From contig JASFXZ010000002.1 in the NCBI GenBank assembly GCA_032209605.1, positions 54,686,431 through 54,750,430 of the forward strand: a DNA stretch of 64,000 bases, written 5' to 3'. Below, in pieces: positions 1 through 12,790 of this stretch. This stretch comes from Mactromeris polynyma. Its lineage: Eukaryota > Mollusca > Bivalvia > Venerida > Mactridae. Within the stretch, counting starts at the first letter, position 1, and every line of letters starts with the position of its first letter. The translations under genes were made by a program, and so were the position numbers. The notes under the pieces are model-generated. The model searched no databases. It saw only the letters and a list, made by a program, of their open reading frames with translations, and was not told the DNA's origin.

Positions 1-842
1 TTGCAGTCTTAGTTCGTAAATGACATCGTATTTCCTGTCCTCGGGCGATATTAGCGGCGCGCGCGGTATTCATGTGGATGACGTCACGCGGGAACATCAA
101 CTTGACGGATGGCTCAGCGTTGATACACAAAACATGTTGACATTCTTGACGAGTAGTGTAGAGCGTGTTGAAATGACAACAGGCTTCAAGATTGTCATAG
201 GTAACAATGAAACTAAGTGAAAATGACAAATAACGCAATACCGAGTAAGCAATGTGACCTATTTGTGGTCGTTGTATTTTGAACAACCAGCAGACGACAT
301 TTTGCTACGCACGGCTAAGCAATGTCGGTCAACAAGCTCGTTATAATAAATTTTGATAATGTTCTAATCTAGTCATATCCAATTCATAGTAAATCTAAAC
401 TAGGCAATAATAATTACAAACGCGCACAAAATGAGATGAAATAAATTATCTTGATAAAATTAACAGCCGTGAATATTGTAATGTATCGAAGGTTGTTGTA
501 AGTCGGTTAAACATTATCGCGATACGTGCAAAAATGCATTGTTGCATTCAGTATAAAATATGGATGAAAGGGAATAAAATGCCTCACGTTTCTAGTCCCG
601 ATATAACAAATCGCATACCTATCGTAATAAATTTAATCAGTCTTAGCTCTGAAGTCAAAAACGGCTTGAATGTTTGTCATTTGTACATGAAGCATCTTAT
701 TAAACGAATATACCATCTATCTGTACCCAAAATACTCAGTTGCTTACATAATCATGGTCTAAGTCTATAAAGTCCAGTACCAATGCACTTTGGAATCGAA
801 TGTAACACTTCAAAATTGACTCTATTGCTTGTGAAAGTGTCA
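1..842. other. Intergenic sequence, nothing recognised
   Basis: AT-rich sequence with no supported gene. A CRE-type palindrome TGACGTCA lies at 79-86. The 78-codon frame at 534-770 has no family features. Confidence 0.5.
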
Positions 843-2524
843 TCAGGTAGAACCTCTAACGTCCTACGTTTGTTCCGGTGTTAGGCACGCCAATTGCTTA
901 CGTACACATTCTACTCACTCTGGGAACGCTCCTGTCTAGAGAGGTTAAATTGGTAGTCAAATCGTACTACAGGTCATTGTTTATACTGTTCAACAGTTGC
1001 TGAAGAGAGGTTGTTGTTCTGTAGATGAGTGGTGTGGAGAGGTTGTTGTTCAGTAGATGAGTGGTGTGGAGAGGTTGTTGTTCAGTAGAGGAGTGGTGTG
1101 GAGATGTTGTTGTTCAGTAGATGAGTGGTGTGGAGAAGTTATTGTTCAGTAGAGGAGTGGTGTGGAGAGGTTGTTGTTCTGTAGATGAGTGGTGTGGAGA
1201 GGTTGTTGTTCAGTAGATGAGTGGTGTGGAGAGGTTGTTGTTCAGTAGAGGAGTGGTGTGGAGATGTTGTTGTTCAGTAGATGAGTGGTGTGGAGAAGTT
1301 ATTGTTCAGTAGATGAGTGGTGTGGAGAGGTTGTTGTTCTGTAGATGAGTGGTGTGGAGAGGTTGTTGTTCAGTAGATGAGTGGTGTGGAGAAGTTATTG
1401 TTCAGTAGATGAGTGATGTGGAGAGGTTGTTGTTCTGTAGATGAGTGGTGTCGAGAGGTTGTTGTTCAGTAGATGAGTGGTGTGGAGAAGTTATTGTTCA
1501 GTAGATGAGTGATGTGGAGAGGTTGTTGTTCTGTAGATGAGTGGTGTGGAGAGGTTGTTGTTCAGTAGATGAGTGGTGTGGAGAAGTTATTGTTCAGTAG
1601 ATGAGTGATGTGGAGAGGTTGTTGTTCTGTAGATGAGTGGTGTCGAGAGGTTGTTGTTCAGTAGATGAGTGGTGTGGAGAAGTTATTGTTCAGTAGATGA
1701 GTGATGTGGAGAGGTTGTTGTTCTGTAGATGAGTGGTGTGGAGAAGTTATCGTTCAGTAGATGAGTGATGTGGAGAGGCTGTTGTTCAGTAGATGAGTTA
1801 TGTGGAGATGTTGTGGTTCAGTAGAGGAGTGGTGTGGAGAAGTTATTGTTCAGTAGATGAGTGATGTGGAGAGGTTGTTGTTCTGTAGATGAGTGGTGTG
1901 GAGAGGTTGTTGTTCAGTAGATGAGTGGTGTGGAGAGGTTGTTGTTCAGTAGAGGAGTGGTGTGGAGATGTTGTTGTTAAGTAGAGGAGTGGTGTGGAGA
2001 AGTTATTGTTCAGTAGATGAGTGATGTGGAGAGGTTGTTGTTCTGTAGATGAGTGGTGTGGAGAAGTTATTGTTCAGTAGATGAGTGGTGTGGAGAGGTT
2101 GTTGTTCAGTAGATGAGTGATGTGGAGATGTTGTTGTTCAGTAGAGGAGTGGTGTGGAGAAGTTATTGTTCAGTAGATGAGTGATGTGGAGAGGTTGTTG
2201 TTCTGTAGATGAGTGGTGTGGAGAGGTTGTTGTTCAGTAGATGAGTGGTGTGGAGAGGTTGTTGTTCAGTAGAGGAGTGGTGTGGAGATGTTGTTGTTCT
2301 GTAGATGAGTGGTGTGGAGAGGTTGTTGTTCTGTAGATGAGTGGTGTGGAGAGGTTGTTGTTCAGTAGAGGAGTGTTGTGGAGAGGTTGTTGTTCAGTAG
2401 AGGAGTGGTGTGGAGAGGTTGTTGTTCTGTAGATGAGTGGTATGGAGAGGTTGTTGTTCAGTAGAGGAGTGGTGTGGAGATGTTGTTGTTCAGTAGATGA
2501 GTGGTGTGGAGAGGTTGTACTGTA
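843..2524 (+). mobile_element. Probable pogo-like MITE expanded internally by a minisatellite
   Basis: The right end, at 2509-2524, reads GAGAGGTTGTACTGTA. This is a close variant of the terminal GAGGTTTTACTGTA found at the other CAGTAAAACCTC elements in this window. A degenerate left end (CAGGTAGAACCTCTAACG) may lie at about 845. Between them sits the 32-bp array. Its unit contains GAGAGGTTGTTGTTCAG, and the intact-looking MITE at 16581 contains the similar GAGAGGTTGTTGCTCAG. The left boundary is uncertain. Confidence 0.5.
1005..2517 (+). repeat. 32-bp minisatellite, about 47 units
   Basis: The unit is about GAGAGGTTGTTGTTCAG + TAGATGAGTGGTGTG. It starts at 1005 and the last start is at 2509, exactly 47 periods of 32 bp with no net indel. 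Variants at a few positions (TTCTG/TTCAG, AAGTTATTG, GTGATG, GAGGAG) form higher-order blocks of three units (96 bp) around 1325-1730. Confidence 0.95.
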
Positions 2525-2847
2525 TCCACACATGCCTTCACACAGAACGATAGGAAAGTAATTAGAATAAGCGTAGAGAAGAATTATGTAAATTCCGTGT
2601 AGATTTTAACTTGGAAGATGAAAGAGATTTTAGATTAGATGAACAATAGGCAGGTGCAGCAACAGTCGATAGCTTGGGAGAAAGAAAACACAAACTGTGT
2701 ACAACAATCTCAATTAACAAGGTTTTGGACTAGCGTGTTTAATCTAGATGAGAGAAAGACAGACGACGAAGAACGAACTGCCAAGATGGCCACTCAAGGT
2801 TTGCGTATTTATAGGAACATTTAGTTTGTTAAAGAATAAAACGATAT
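2525..2847. other. Intergenic, nothing recognised
   Basis: AT-rich sequence holding a 61-codon plus frame (2639-2824) with no recognisable motif. Confidence 0.45.
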
Positions 2848-3125
2848 AGGTTATTTCCTGCTCAGTTTCGGCCTATTGTTGTCAGCGGTCTTATTTTCCA
2901 TCCATTAATCCCCCCTGATTCTGTTTGTCCTCTTTGATTCTCCCATTTATTCCTTATGGTCTGTCAGGCATTTCCTTGCGCCTCTGTTCCCTAACGTATA
3001 CATACCCTTTAACCCCCTCAAGTGCCTTATGTTGTATGTATTGTTGTTTTCCCGGAGGTCTTTTTGGGGAGGCACTGTCTTGTGTATTCCTGTTCCCTGT
3101 AGCAACTTATTCTCTCTCTTTGAAA
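2848..3125 (+). repeat. Dispersed repeat family A, forward copy
   Basis: About 280 bp that match, as reverse complement, 29571-29859 and partly 31555-31653. The best-conserved core includes GGTCTTTTTGGGGAGGCACT preceded by TTGTTGTTTTCCC. The family is not recognised. Small open frames across it are shared by the copies and are probably not genes. Confidence 0.75.
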
Positions 3126-4971
3126 TAAAAGATCTCAATATATCAATTTTGTTTCGGCAAAATCAAACTTACATTTGGAGAAAGCAGAAAACACGCCGGC
3201 AAATTCTTCCACCTGCTGAACAAGTGATGCAAGTTTCCGCGCCAAAATTGATCAATACGTAAGTGATTTCATAAACGTATTTCTTATTTCGTCTGCTTCT
3301 AGTTTCACTATGAGTCTGTGACACGTGTCGTTCGTGACAGATGTCGTCTATCTTAAAGAAATCCCATGGGACGAATCCATCATTCCGGAAAAATATAACA
3401 TTTTCGAATAGGGATCGCATCGTTGTCGTCTTAGTTCATGACTTTACGTGGGAATATTATCACGAAACGCGACGAGGTGTTTCGCTAATGGCGAATAATT
3501 TATTACGATTAGAGTAATAGGGTATAGGTTCGTAATTAAACACAGGTAAAGAGTTTAATAATTAAAACGGATCATTTACGTAGGAGGAATAGACAATACC
3601 ACAAACTGTACGTGTGGTTGATCGCCTACATACTTTTATCTCTAGATCGGTCAAATGCTTAATTTACTTAAATATGCACATATATAACACTTGAAATCCC
3701 AGTTTTCATCAATGTCGTATCAGATAAGATCAATTTGATACGTTAACATATTTCAAAATATCAGTGTTATAATTTATTCATGCGTTTTCTATTAATAATT
3801 ATCTAACTTGGAAATTAATCACAGTTGCGTTTCTTTTTATTGAGTATAGTTTGACCCTCACAGGACAAGAGCTCCTTACTTTCTGTTGTTTATTGTATTT
3901 CTTATTGAAATTGAGTTCACGAAGCCAAAAATGGACGAAAAGTTTACGATTTTTCTTTAATATCCGGTATGTCTGGAAAGAAAAGTCCGCGGCAAGTTGA
4001 ACATTTAGTTAACACATTTTATAGAAGGCATTCCTCTCTCATTACCTCGGCCGTTCATAGAAAGCCATATAACACAACTCCAATTGCTTGGTAACCAGTA
4101 CTCAAGATCTGATTCATAAATGTACTTGAGGCTTATACTTGACAGCTGAAGTAAATTCATACGACATGTAAAAATTTAATTATGGGAAAAAGTCGGTTCT
4201 TTAAACGAAAAACTTAAAAATGTCACTCTAAGCCGCCGAAAATCTGGCAACTGTGTTATGTTAAACATTAAAAGCAACGTAGAAACTATCATTTTCAGAC
4301 TTACACAATTGACAAACACAGGCTGGGGGCATTAATATCTGCGTAACCAACACGAGGCACTTCTTTTTCTCCTCGCGGAAGGAATTCCCCGCGTTCTATG
4401 GCCCAGCTGGCTAGGTATCAATACAGTATGGCTGAGGATTGAAGAGGGAGGTGTCGTACAGCTTGATTAATATACGTGCTTGCGACGCAATGATATTAGA
4501 CATAAATCCTTGATACGAATGTTATGTCAAATAAGATAAAGTCTGACAAGCAATGAAAACAAGATTTATTCGCATCTGAGAAAACGAACTTTTCACGCAT
4601 TTTTAGGTTGCTGGGAAAACGTCTTATTATTGTGCCCTCGAATGATTTGAGCATTTTTATCAGTTTAATTTGGGACCTGATTCCACGTCAGCATAAATTC
4701 ATTGACGACGGTGATAAACGTAACCACTATAAAGATCTTACAAATTCTCTTAATCTGACGTTGAAGTATATTGTCCCTTTCTGGTAGTCATTTCGAAATG
4801 TCAAACTATATTCGTACCATAAATGTTCACTGTCATACACTGAGCGATACCTTCAAATATTGATTTAAATGTTTATACTCGTAGAAATCACGTCTGATCA
4901 CAAAATTATAATCAGGACTTGGTATAAATGTTGACCGAATGACGCGTGTCACCACGTTAGTATCTCAACCA
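3126..4971. other. Intergenic, nothing recognised
   Basis: AT-rich sequence without a supported gene. Short frames at 3029-3420 extend out of repeat A and have no recognisable features. Confidence 0.45.
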
Positions 4972-5177
4972 AGGGGCGTAGCTTAGCTGAAATTGACGTG
5001 TAGGCCTAGTTTTAGGGGGGGGGGGGGGGGGAGGGGGAGTATGGTTCCCGGTAAATATTGCTTACAATAATACCAAAAACATACATTAAAAATCATCTAA
5101 TTGCAGTTTTGGCAATTTCATTTTTTCGAATTGTCGAAAAAAGTTTAGGCCGCGGCCTGTAGGATTCTACGCCCCAG
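4972..5177 (+). mobile_element. hAT-like MITE with internal poly-G run
   Basis: The left end is AGGGGCGTAGCTTAGCTG and the right end is CTACGCCCCAG, an inverted terminal match. A related copy is at 41163-41408, sharing AGCTTAGCTGAA, a G-run and AAACATACATTAAA. G17 lies at 5015-5031. CAGGGGC termini are typical of hAT elements; no target duplication was resolved. Confidence 0.6.
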
Positions 5178-6830
5178 CAACTGTTTGGATACAGTAGATA
5201 TCTATTTTTTGGCATTTTAGTGTTCCAACAGCCATTTATATTGAGTCAAGGACCATAACTCTGCTATTATTGATCCCAAGATCAATCCCCGAGGAAAAAA
5301 AACACAACAAAGTCAGACATGCAGACAATCATAAATTATGTTCTGTATATAGCCACTTCAATCGTGTAAGTAGCACTGTCCGTACGAGTATATGTGCGTG
5401 CGTTAAATAGCCAACACTAATGTCGTCTGCATGCTTTATTTTTCTTCTTCTTTATTTCCCATCAAAAACCACCAAATCCGGATTATGCAACCTGTCTTTT
5501 CCCTGATAATATGTTAGAACCTTTAAGCAATATTACTCCATTTATACGGTATATACCTGCCCCTCTATATACATAATCTATGACGACGCATATTTACAAG
5601 TGCTCTTAAAAACTGACCCCTTTTCGATTGAAAACTTTCCTGGAACCATATCCTCATCAAAGGGAATCTTCGGGTAAATTTAAATTCGTTTTAAACACCA
5701 TAACAAGACACCATTAGCTAAATTCGGAATATAAATGAAAACACGCGAAAAATGACGCGTGTTACAATTTACAATGTATGTGTGAAGAGCGAATATTTTT
5801 AAGAAAACAATACCATACTCATGATAGCATGTTAAGTACCTAAATATAGAAATATATATAAATACCACGCACTTCCTCGCGTCATAATTATAATGAATCA
5901 CAATGCACTTGAGTTAATTTCACAACCACAGCTGTGAAAATTTATATCACCATTAATCTATACATTGTGTGGAAAATTCACGCGCCAATGCCATGTGTCG
6001 CATCTCGGTGCGAACGACCGAGAATTGCGAAAAAAATAAAGGTAATTTTCTGTAATGAATTATGCGTCTATAGAGGTTGAATAAAACATAGTAATTTAAT
6101 ACAATGCAGTTTAAAGTTTATTTAAGACAATTCTACCTTGGAGAATCCGTAACGGGAAATAGTAGAATATACATGAACCATTCTTTTACAACGACTTCGA
6201 ACCATAGAGAGACGGACTAAACACGCAGATGGCAACGATAACTTTTTTAGTCGTACATAAATCAACACAACCACCGTGGCTTCTGCAATAAGGACTTACT
6301 TTGCACATACAGAAGTTAGAACAAACATTTATAATTAGAAAATTACAGATAGTCACTATTTTCTGCAAATGCTTCGAACATGTTGAGTTGTTAGGTTTTC
6401 AATTACACCAATATCGTGATAACATGCGACCATCTAACAGAAGAATATGACACTTACTGACACGTCTGAAATCAAAACGAAGGAAACTGCTTGTTGAATG
6501 TCATTCCAATGGTGACAAAGAAACGGAATGGCAACGACAGGAAGATATGTCGCAATATTGTATGTCGACTAAAATAAATGTATAATCGAATGTGCTAACC
6601 GGTCATTACTATCATTGCTTCTATAAACTTGTGACAACTGGATACATATGCAGTTCATTGTGTTAGCAGTTAGTTATAACATAGATGTTTCAAATAAATG
6701 AAACTATCGAAAGAAGTCGACGTATACCTGTCAAAAAAACGTTCATCATTTCCGATTGCGGTCATAATGCAGTGGAGATGCTCCAAATACAAAAAGCCAG
6801 GCTAGTTCTTTTGACTAGTATATCGGTAGC
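5178..6830. other. Intergenic, nothing recognised
   Basis: AT-rich sequence. Two minus-strand frames (5680-5901, 6186-6368) show no family features. Confidence 0.45.
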
Positions 6831-7312
6831 AAGATGGTCGGCGCAATTTGAAGCTTTAGATTAGCTAGCGGATTCAGGAAGGGGCGCACCCCCCCCCCTA
6901 AAATTCCCCAACCTTACATTTATGTGATTGTCCGAGTATGAATACGGAAATATACAGATATCTTTAATTATAAGATTTTCAAATAAGCGATTCTGATTTA
7001 TTGTAAAATTGTATTTTATCATTATGACAGTCATTGTCGTTTTATAAGGCTTGATTCCAAAAAAGTTACGCCCCCCCCCCCCCTAAGACCAAATCCTGGA
7101 CCGCCCCTGACTCCAAAATGGATTTTGGTAAACTCGAAATCCACTGACAAGGTAACGTATCCTTTTTCATAGTTTAACCAATCCGCGTCAATGTTACAAA
7201 CGTTGTTCGGTTGAAGAGAAATTGTCTTGGTGGTTAACGTAAGATTTGATTGGTTTTGTAAAACACTGGTAAGCCAAAAGCAAAACCATGTTAGTACGGC
7301 TGCATCGAAAAA
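6831..7312 (-). repeat. Dispersed repeat family B, reverse copy interrupted by a MITE
   Basis: The outer parts match, in reverse, the repeat at 10079-10375 (ends AAGATGGTCGGCGCAA and CCATGTTAGTACGGCTG). About 235 bp at 6875-7109 are foreign and split the copy, with loss of part of the host repeat. Confidence 0.8.
6875..7109 (-). mobile_element. hAT-like MITE nested in repeat B, with C-runs at both ends
   Basis: On the minus strand it begins CAGGGGCGGTCCAGGATT followed by a G13 run (C13 on plus, 7071-7083). The other end reads CAGGAAGGGGCGCACC followed by a C-run at about 6889-6898. The inverted CAGG/GGGGCG ends and internal homopolymers match other hAT-like MITEs. A target duplication is not clear. 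Confidence 0.6.
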
Positions 7313-10078
7313 ATACTACGGGGGAGGCGTCAGTGGTGTTGTGGAAGAACAGCCTAGCGCAGTTAGAAAACCTAGGAAAGCAAATAAGGTCCAGCTAACG
7401 ATATTATGTAACTGTATAGCTCTGCTGTGAACTTACCGATAGTTCGAGTCCTTAAGCTGAATTGCCAATGACCGAAATATAATGCTTTATGCAGACATTG
7501 TCTATAAAATGCTTTGTGTTTTACTGATAAGTACAAGAATATCCCTGACAGAAATCGAACTATACTATGACGTTGCAAATATGATTTAAGTATAAGTATT
7601 AGTATCAAAAGGCGCCATACCAACACGAGTTTGTCCTTCATGTCGACACATACTGAAGTAATAGAACGATTACAGGCGATTAGGTAACAACCAGAGTTCG
7701 ATAAATATGTCTATACCTACTGAAAAGTCTGGTAAAAATGTATTCGATCTGACAAAAAATATGGAAATTTTACAATATTTTTTTTCAGTTTAATAGCAAT
7801 GGCTGGCTCTATTTTTGCTAACTCTGCAGCACAAACACTCACAGATCTTCATGAAGTAGCGGGTGAAAACTCTCCACCGCGACACTCTCTTGAGAAACTA
7901 GATCTTTAACAACGATATCATTATTCAGTAGTATGAATTCACTACCATTTTAAATACCTCTCTGAAGAAACAACCTCTCCATAATAGGTAAAATATGCGT
8001 CAATATAAAGGGCGTTGCTCGGGAGATTGCTGTGAATGTGTAGGCGCATGACTGACAAGTGTTTCGTACGTAATGATATAGGACAGAGCCATACTGGTTT
8101 GACGCACGCACGTGTTCGTCTTTGATCGCGTGCGAATCGAAATAGTTGAAACACTGGGACACAACATGTCAGTCTATTACTAAGTTGTGTGGAATTTTAC
8201 GATATATTGATTATGCTTGTGGTATATAACAGTTTAAAAATTCACGCTTTAGAACGACGACACACATTGTCAGTACATCCGTTAGCGTAACCTTCGGTCA
8301 CGTAGTGCACAATTTACGTCGTCCGGTGACGCCATGTAACTTTGAAATGGCGGTTATCATCATTTTCCTGGTAATCATGACACGACTGGAGAAAAATCAT
8401 AAATTATATGGTGAATGTGTTTATTGTCATGACAGGTTTAATCCATTAGAAACCGGGTTTCGAGAAAGTTTTTCTTATTTTATTTATAGCATTTTGAAAG
8501 TGTGTGACCTGTTACATTGTCCAGAGAGACGACAAGGGTCAATGCCTTGACGTTAAAGCAACACTTACCCTGATGTGAAATGCCGTAGCGTCTCTGACGA
8601 TACCCCGGATACCAAGGGATGGAAAGAAGTACGTGTATAATTAACACGAATTGAAACATTCCAATGTAACGCTAAAACAAACCGTGGTAATGTTAATCTT
8701 TCTTAAGTTTAAACAAATTTCTGTATGGAAATTCTCTCGACTGTATACTAAGTATCGGTACAAGATATGGCGACTTAACAACGGAAGTTGACAAGACAGT
8801 TCTGTAATATTTGTACTATAAATTTCATAAAGTTTCATCTCAGTAAAACGAAAGAAAAATAATTTTAATGAAATTAATGAGAACGAAAGGAAGAGTAGAG
8901 GTAATAATTTTATTGTACATGAGTCAAAATTAAAAATAGTTTTTTTGTTTTGAATGGTGCGATAGAGAAGTAGAAGATAAAATAGTAGAGTGACCTTGGG
9001 GAGGATGCTTTATTTGATTTGGAAATATTACGTCAACGTTTAGATTGTTCGATACATTCGTGAACTGTGGTAAATATAGTTTGATTATCGTCGTCCTTCA
9101 TGGCTTGGATTCGGTTGGTTGGGAGTCGAGTGGGTGTGATATTTGGGTGTTTCCCGCCTTGCATAGAAGTAGACAGGAACGGTGTTGAATGACGAAATCT
9201 TGCTTTGGCACACGTGTAATATTAAAACATAACAGAAAGTTTGAAGCAATGTGGTTATACGGTCGTATAAAAGCAGTCCTAATTGTACAATAGTTTCGTC
9301 TGCATATTGTGCACATTCGATTCCGTGGTTACCAAGGGTGGTCAGACCGCTTTTTTTACAATGGATTGTTTTTACCAATTGTCAGATTTTCCCATGATCT
9401 ATTATCACCTCATTATTCAACGACTGTCTCGCCAGTTTAAGATACGTGACATTTAAGTACACTTAATTGCCATAAACTGCTCAAAAGTTTTTAGAAAACA
9501 CCACTTCAGTCCCCATGACACTCTTCGGGCACTCCGCAGGCCTGTCTTCAATGTTACTTTATTTCGGCTGTAAATGACGTCATTTCATACTCGGAACATC
9601 TCTGTTACCTAGCTACATCAAATTGTCGATTATTCTCATTTAAGAGAAAAATTAAGAATCCAATTTCACCAAGGTGATTTCATATGATAGATAGATAAAT
9701 AATGTCAATTGTGAGATAGTGGAAAACCCTAGAAATCTAGTTTGATTACAGCGAGGACAACGGATATCAAATACTGATATAATATATTTACATTATACCA
9801 GATTTAAATCCTAACGTGTTTCAGGGCCGGTTACTATGGTATCTTAACAGTTTACTAAATATGTGGAATATATTATTTGCATATTGGCATATACAGCAAT
9901 CGACAACTACCTATGATGGGCAGATAATCACCACAATTTCGAAAGTTTAACAATTTTTATTCAGTCCATTAAATAGTTAAAAATTCAATGTAGGCCTATA
10001 GGTGTGCTTTATGTTGTGTTTCTCTATTTCGCACATATTTTTGTGATCTTAATGTATTTTTTGTTTTATAATCTTTTT
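7313..10078. other. Intergenic, nothing recognised
   Basis: No supported gene. A CRE-type palindrome TGACGTCA is at 9575-9582. The short frames here (for example 7372-7641, 8305-8550, 9085-9378) lack recognisable motifs. Confidence 0.45.
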
Positions 10079-10375
10079 TCGGCGCAGCCGTACTAACATG
10101 GTTTTGCTAGTTGCATATCAGTGTTGTGTAAACCAATCAAATCTTATGTTAACCGCCAAGGCAATTTCTCTTTAACCGAACAACGTTTGTAACCTTGACT
10201 CGGATTAGTTAACCTTTCGATACAGGGCACGTTACCTTACCGAAATCCACTGAATTTACCGAAATCCATTTTGGATCTGCAGTGACCAGCAATCGAAACA
10301 TCTCCGCATTTTTTATGTTGCACAACAAATCGTAACCTTCAACTTGCGCCGACCATCTTGTTCAAGATATTTCTT
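10079..10375 (+). repeat. Dispersed repeat family B, most complete copy
   Basis: It begins TTCGGCGCAGCCGTACTAAC and ends near GCGCCGACCATCTTGTTC. Related copies are at 6831-7312 (reverse), 37206-37480 and 37481-38123 (split). It contains a short internal repeat ACCGAAATCCACTGAATTT. No protein, tRNA head or clear terminal inverted repeat is seen, so the class is unknown. Confidence 0.8.
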
Positions 10376-11239
10376 GTTTTATAGTCATTAGTATTTGTTA
10401 CTATTGTATTGTTTGTTCTAATATTTGTCTATGTAGTATTATAAGCTTATAATGTATTATTTGCTGTTTGAGTTGCATTATTCAGTATAGTACGTTATAC
10501 GAGAACCACATTTTCAGCAATGTTTTCATCATGCGCCAAAAAAGTTATGAAATAGCTTTTTACCATTGTAAAACTTTCCAGTACGTGTTCCTTGCCGCAG
10601 TGGTTCAAATGACGTTGTATTATCAACATCATGGGTCTTACATCGAATTATAGATAACATATACAAGAACATAAATTATGATACTCGTGGTATGATGACT
10701 AATATATCTCACCGCAAACAGTGACTACCCACGCAAAATGTGGTCACATTTATGTAAAAAACCCTGAACGAAATATATTCATGATCCAAGTATGAGTTAA
10801 GGTCAATTTGATTTCATAAATTCATATACACCAACAAGCTTGTACTGGCAAACTACCAAATTTACGTCATTTAAAACAATAACAACTTATATTCGGTTAA
10901 TAACAAAAGCAAACAAAATGCCTATTAATTCTCGTCTTTATGTAAATTATGCATATTTATGACGAGATTAAACTGAACGGAAACGCAGACACAACTCACC
11001 CGGCCTTGTTTTGAGGAACAAGTCGATAATCAGAGTATGTTCGTTTGAAAAAAATATCGTATGCTGCGTAACAGAGCAGCCGGAGACAACGACATTAACA
11101 ACACGACCGGTTAATCGTTGACATGCGCATGCGCAAGTTTGAGACGGTAAATACTATTCCAACGCGTCCAATGACTAAATTCCATGGCGCGAGCTTAGTG
11201 ACACTGTGTAGACATAACGTTATTTCGCATCGGGATAAC
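10376..11239. other. Intergenic, nothing recognised
   Basis: AT-rich sequence without a supported gene. The 61-codon frame at 10468-10653 has no features. Confidence 0.45.
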
Positions 11240-11490
11240 GGTTTGATTGGATTGGCATCCGGAGTTGAGCGGTTATGCTCTTCGACTTCCAGTCACTTGG
11301 CTCTCAATGCAGCAGGTTCAAATCCTACCCGGGATATAGCATTTGTAAGTGAGGAAGCTATCAAGTTGGCTTACGGAAGGTCATTGGTTCTACACTGGGG
11401 TCCGTCTGGGGGTCTTCCACCACCATAACAGCAGGAATAGTCACAACTTGACCCAGGTTTATGTCACTTAAGCCCGGTAACAAAATAGTT
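11240..11490 (+). mobile_element. tRNA-derived SINE
   Basis: A tRNA-like head includes GAGCGGTTATGCTCTTCGAC and the pol III B box GGTTCAAATCC at 11315-11325. It is followed by a body (AGTTGGCTTACGGAAGGTCA, GGTTCTACACTGGGG, GGGGGTCTTCCACCACCATA) that I recognise from SINEs common in bivalve and gastropod genomes. It is probably transcribed by RNA polymerase III when active. The 101-codon frame across it is not a gene. Confidence 0.8.
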
Positions 11491-12669
11491 AGATTGATTC
11501 TAAGTGCGGCACGAAAGCCTGCCATTTCGGGCAATAGAAACAGTCACGACAGAACGAGACACCCACGCTCTTCACCTAAAGCATTGAGAAGGTGTCCTTG
11601 ATAATAGGTAGGTTTGCTAGGAATATACCTGACGACACTTCATTATCACATAATTATCAGGTATAATATGCAAGTAGTTTGTAACCTGATAAAATTAAAC
11701 TATAATCTGTGTACATCGCATTACAATAAATCCCGCAGTAATCTACATGTATAAATGTACGATTCAGACTCATGACACCGTGGTCAGATAGCTTCATAGT
11801 TTGCTCACTTTGCACACCTGAATGTTTACATTTGCATTTAATGCATCATTTAAATACACATAGACATCCTAAACTTCCCAGATTAAGTCAATAAACGTAT
11901 AAAAATGAACTGAATCGAAGAATAAACAGACACATTGTTATTATTACTATGGGACGAATGATTGAGGGCGGACTAATGTTCAATTAAATTTTAATGTTCA
12001 CTACAATTCAATGATGATTGTGCATCTAGACGGACGGACGGATGTGCATCCCATTGTACTTAAGCTGTGTTGAGAAATCATATCCTAAAACCCGACGAAT
12101 TTTTATTATCAAAACAAACCAGGTACCGGTATGTACAGGTTCGACTGTATTCACCAACTCGTGTCTTCCGTGTGGTATTTAATTAACATTTGAATTTACA
12201 CATCGATAACTTACAAATGAAACACTTTCCACTCAACGAGTATAATTAATGTTTGTGGAACATGACTAGAATATATTACGTCTGACATCTGATTTAATAG
12301 GCAAGGGGTATAGAGGGAGTTCACTTCACTTAAGCATGTACTTGCGTTTACATTCACGGATGAAAATTGAATAATTTTAGCAAAACGTGTCTAATACACC
12401 TAAGCTCCACAGGTGTGCGTTATCCTATACCCCACCAGGCTGTTTGCAACTAGTTAAATACATCACAAATGATAAACAGCACGTGTTAGTATGCTTGTTT
12501 TGTGCAAAAAAGCGGGCTATATGAACGTGATATCTCTCTTTTATCATCTCCGCGTGAATTGTAATTGTTTTATCAAACATCGACCAACAGCGTATTATAT
12601 TACATAAAATGACTTCATGTGTAGTATTATTAACGATCCTGACTTTCGGTTGGTAAAACTGGCCATTAA
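11491..12669. other. Intergenic, nothing recognised
   Basis: AT-rich sequence with no supported gene or repeat. Confidence 0.45.
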
Positions 12670-12790
12670 ATGGAATACAGTAAAACCTCCGAAAACTGGA
12701 CAATCTAACCACCGTATTCAATGAAAATGGGACAAACTGAAAACCTTAACCCTATGAAAACCGTGACATTCTGAACACCGGGCTTTCAAC
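12670..12790 (+). mobile_element. Left-end fragment of a pogo-like MITE
   Basis: TACAGTAAAACCTCCGAAAA is the pogo/Tigger-like terminus seen elsewhere here, followed by repeated ACTGGACA / GGGACAAAC / GTGACATTC phrases typical of such elements. No right end was found. Confidence 0.5.

Noticed and set aside
2234..2533. 99-codon minus frame
   Set aside because: Lies wholly within the 32-bp minisatellite.
11123..11428. 101-codon plus frame
   Set aside because: Overlaps the tRNA-derived SINE and its B box.
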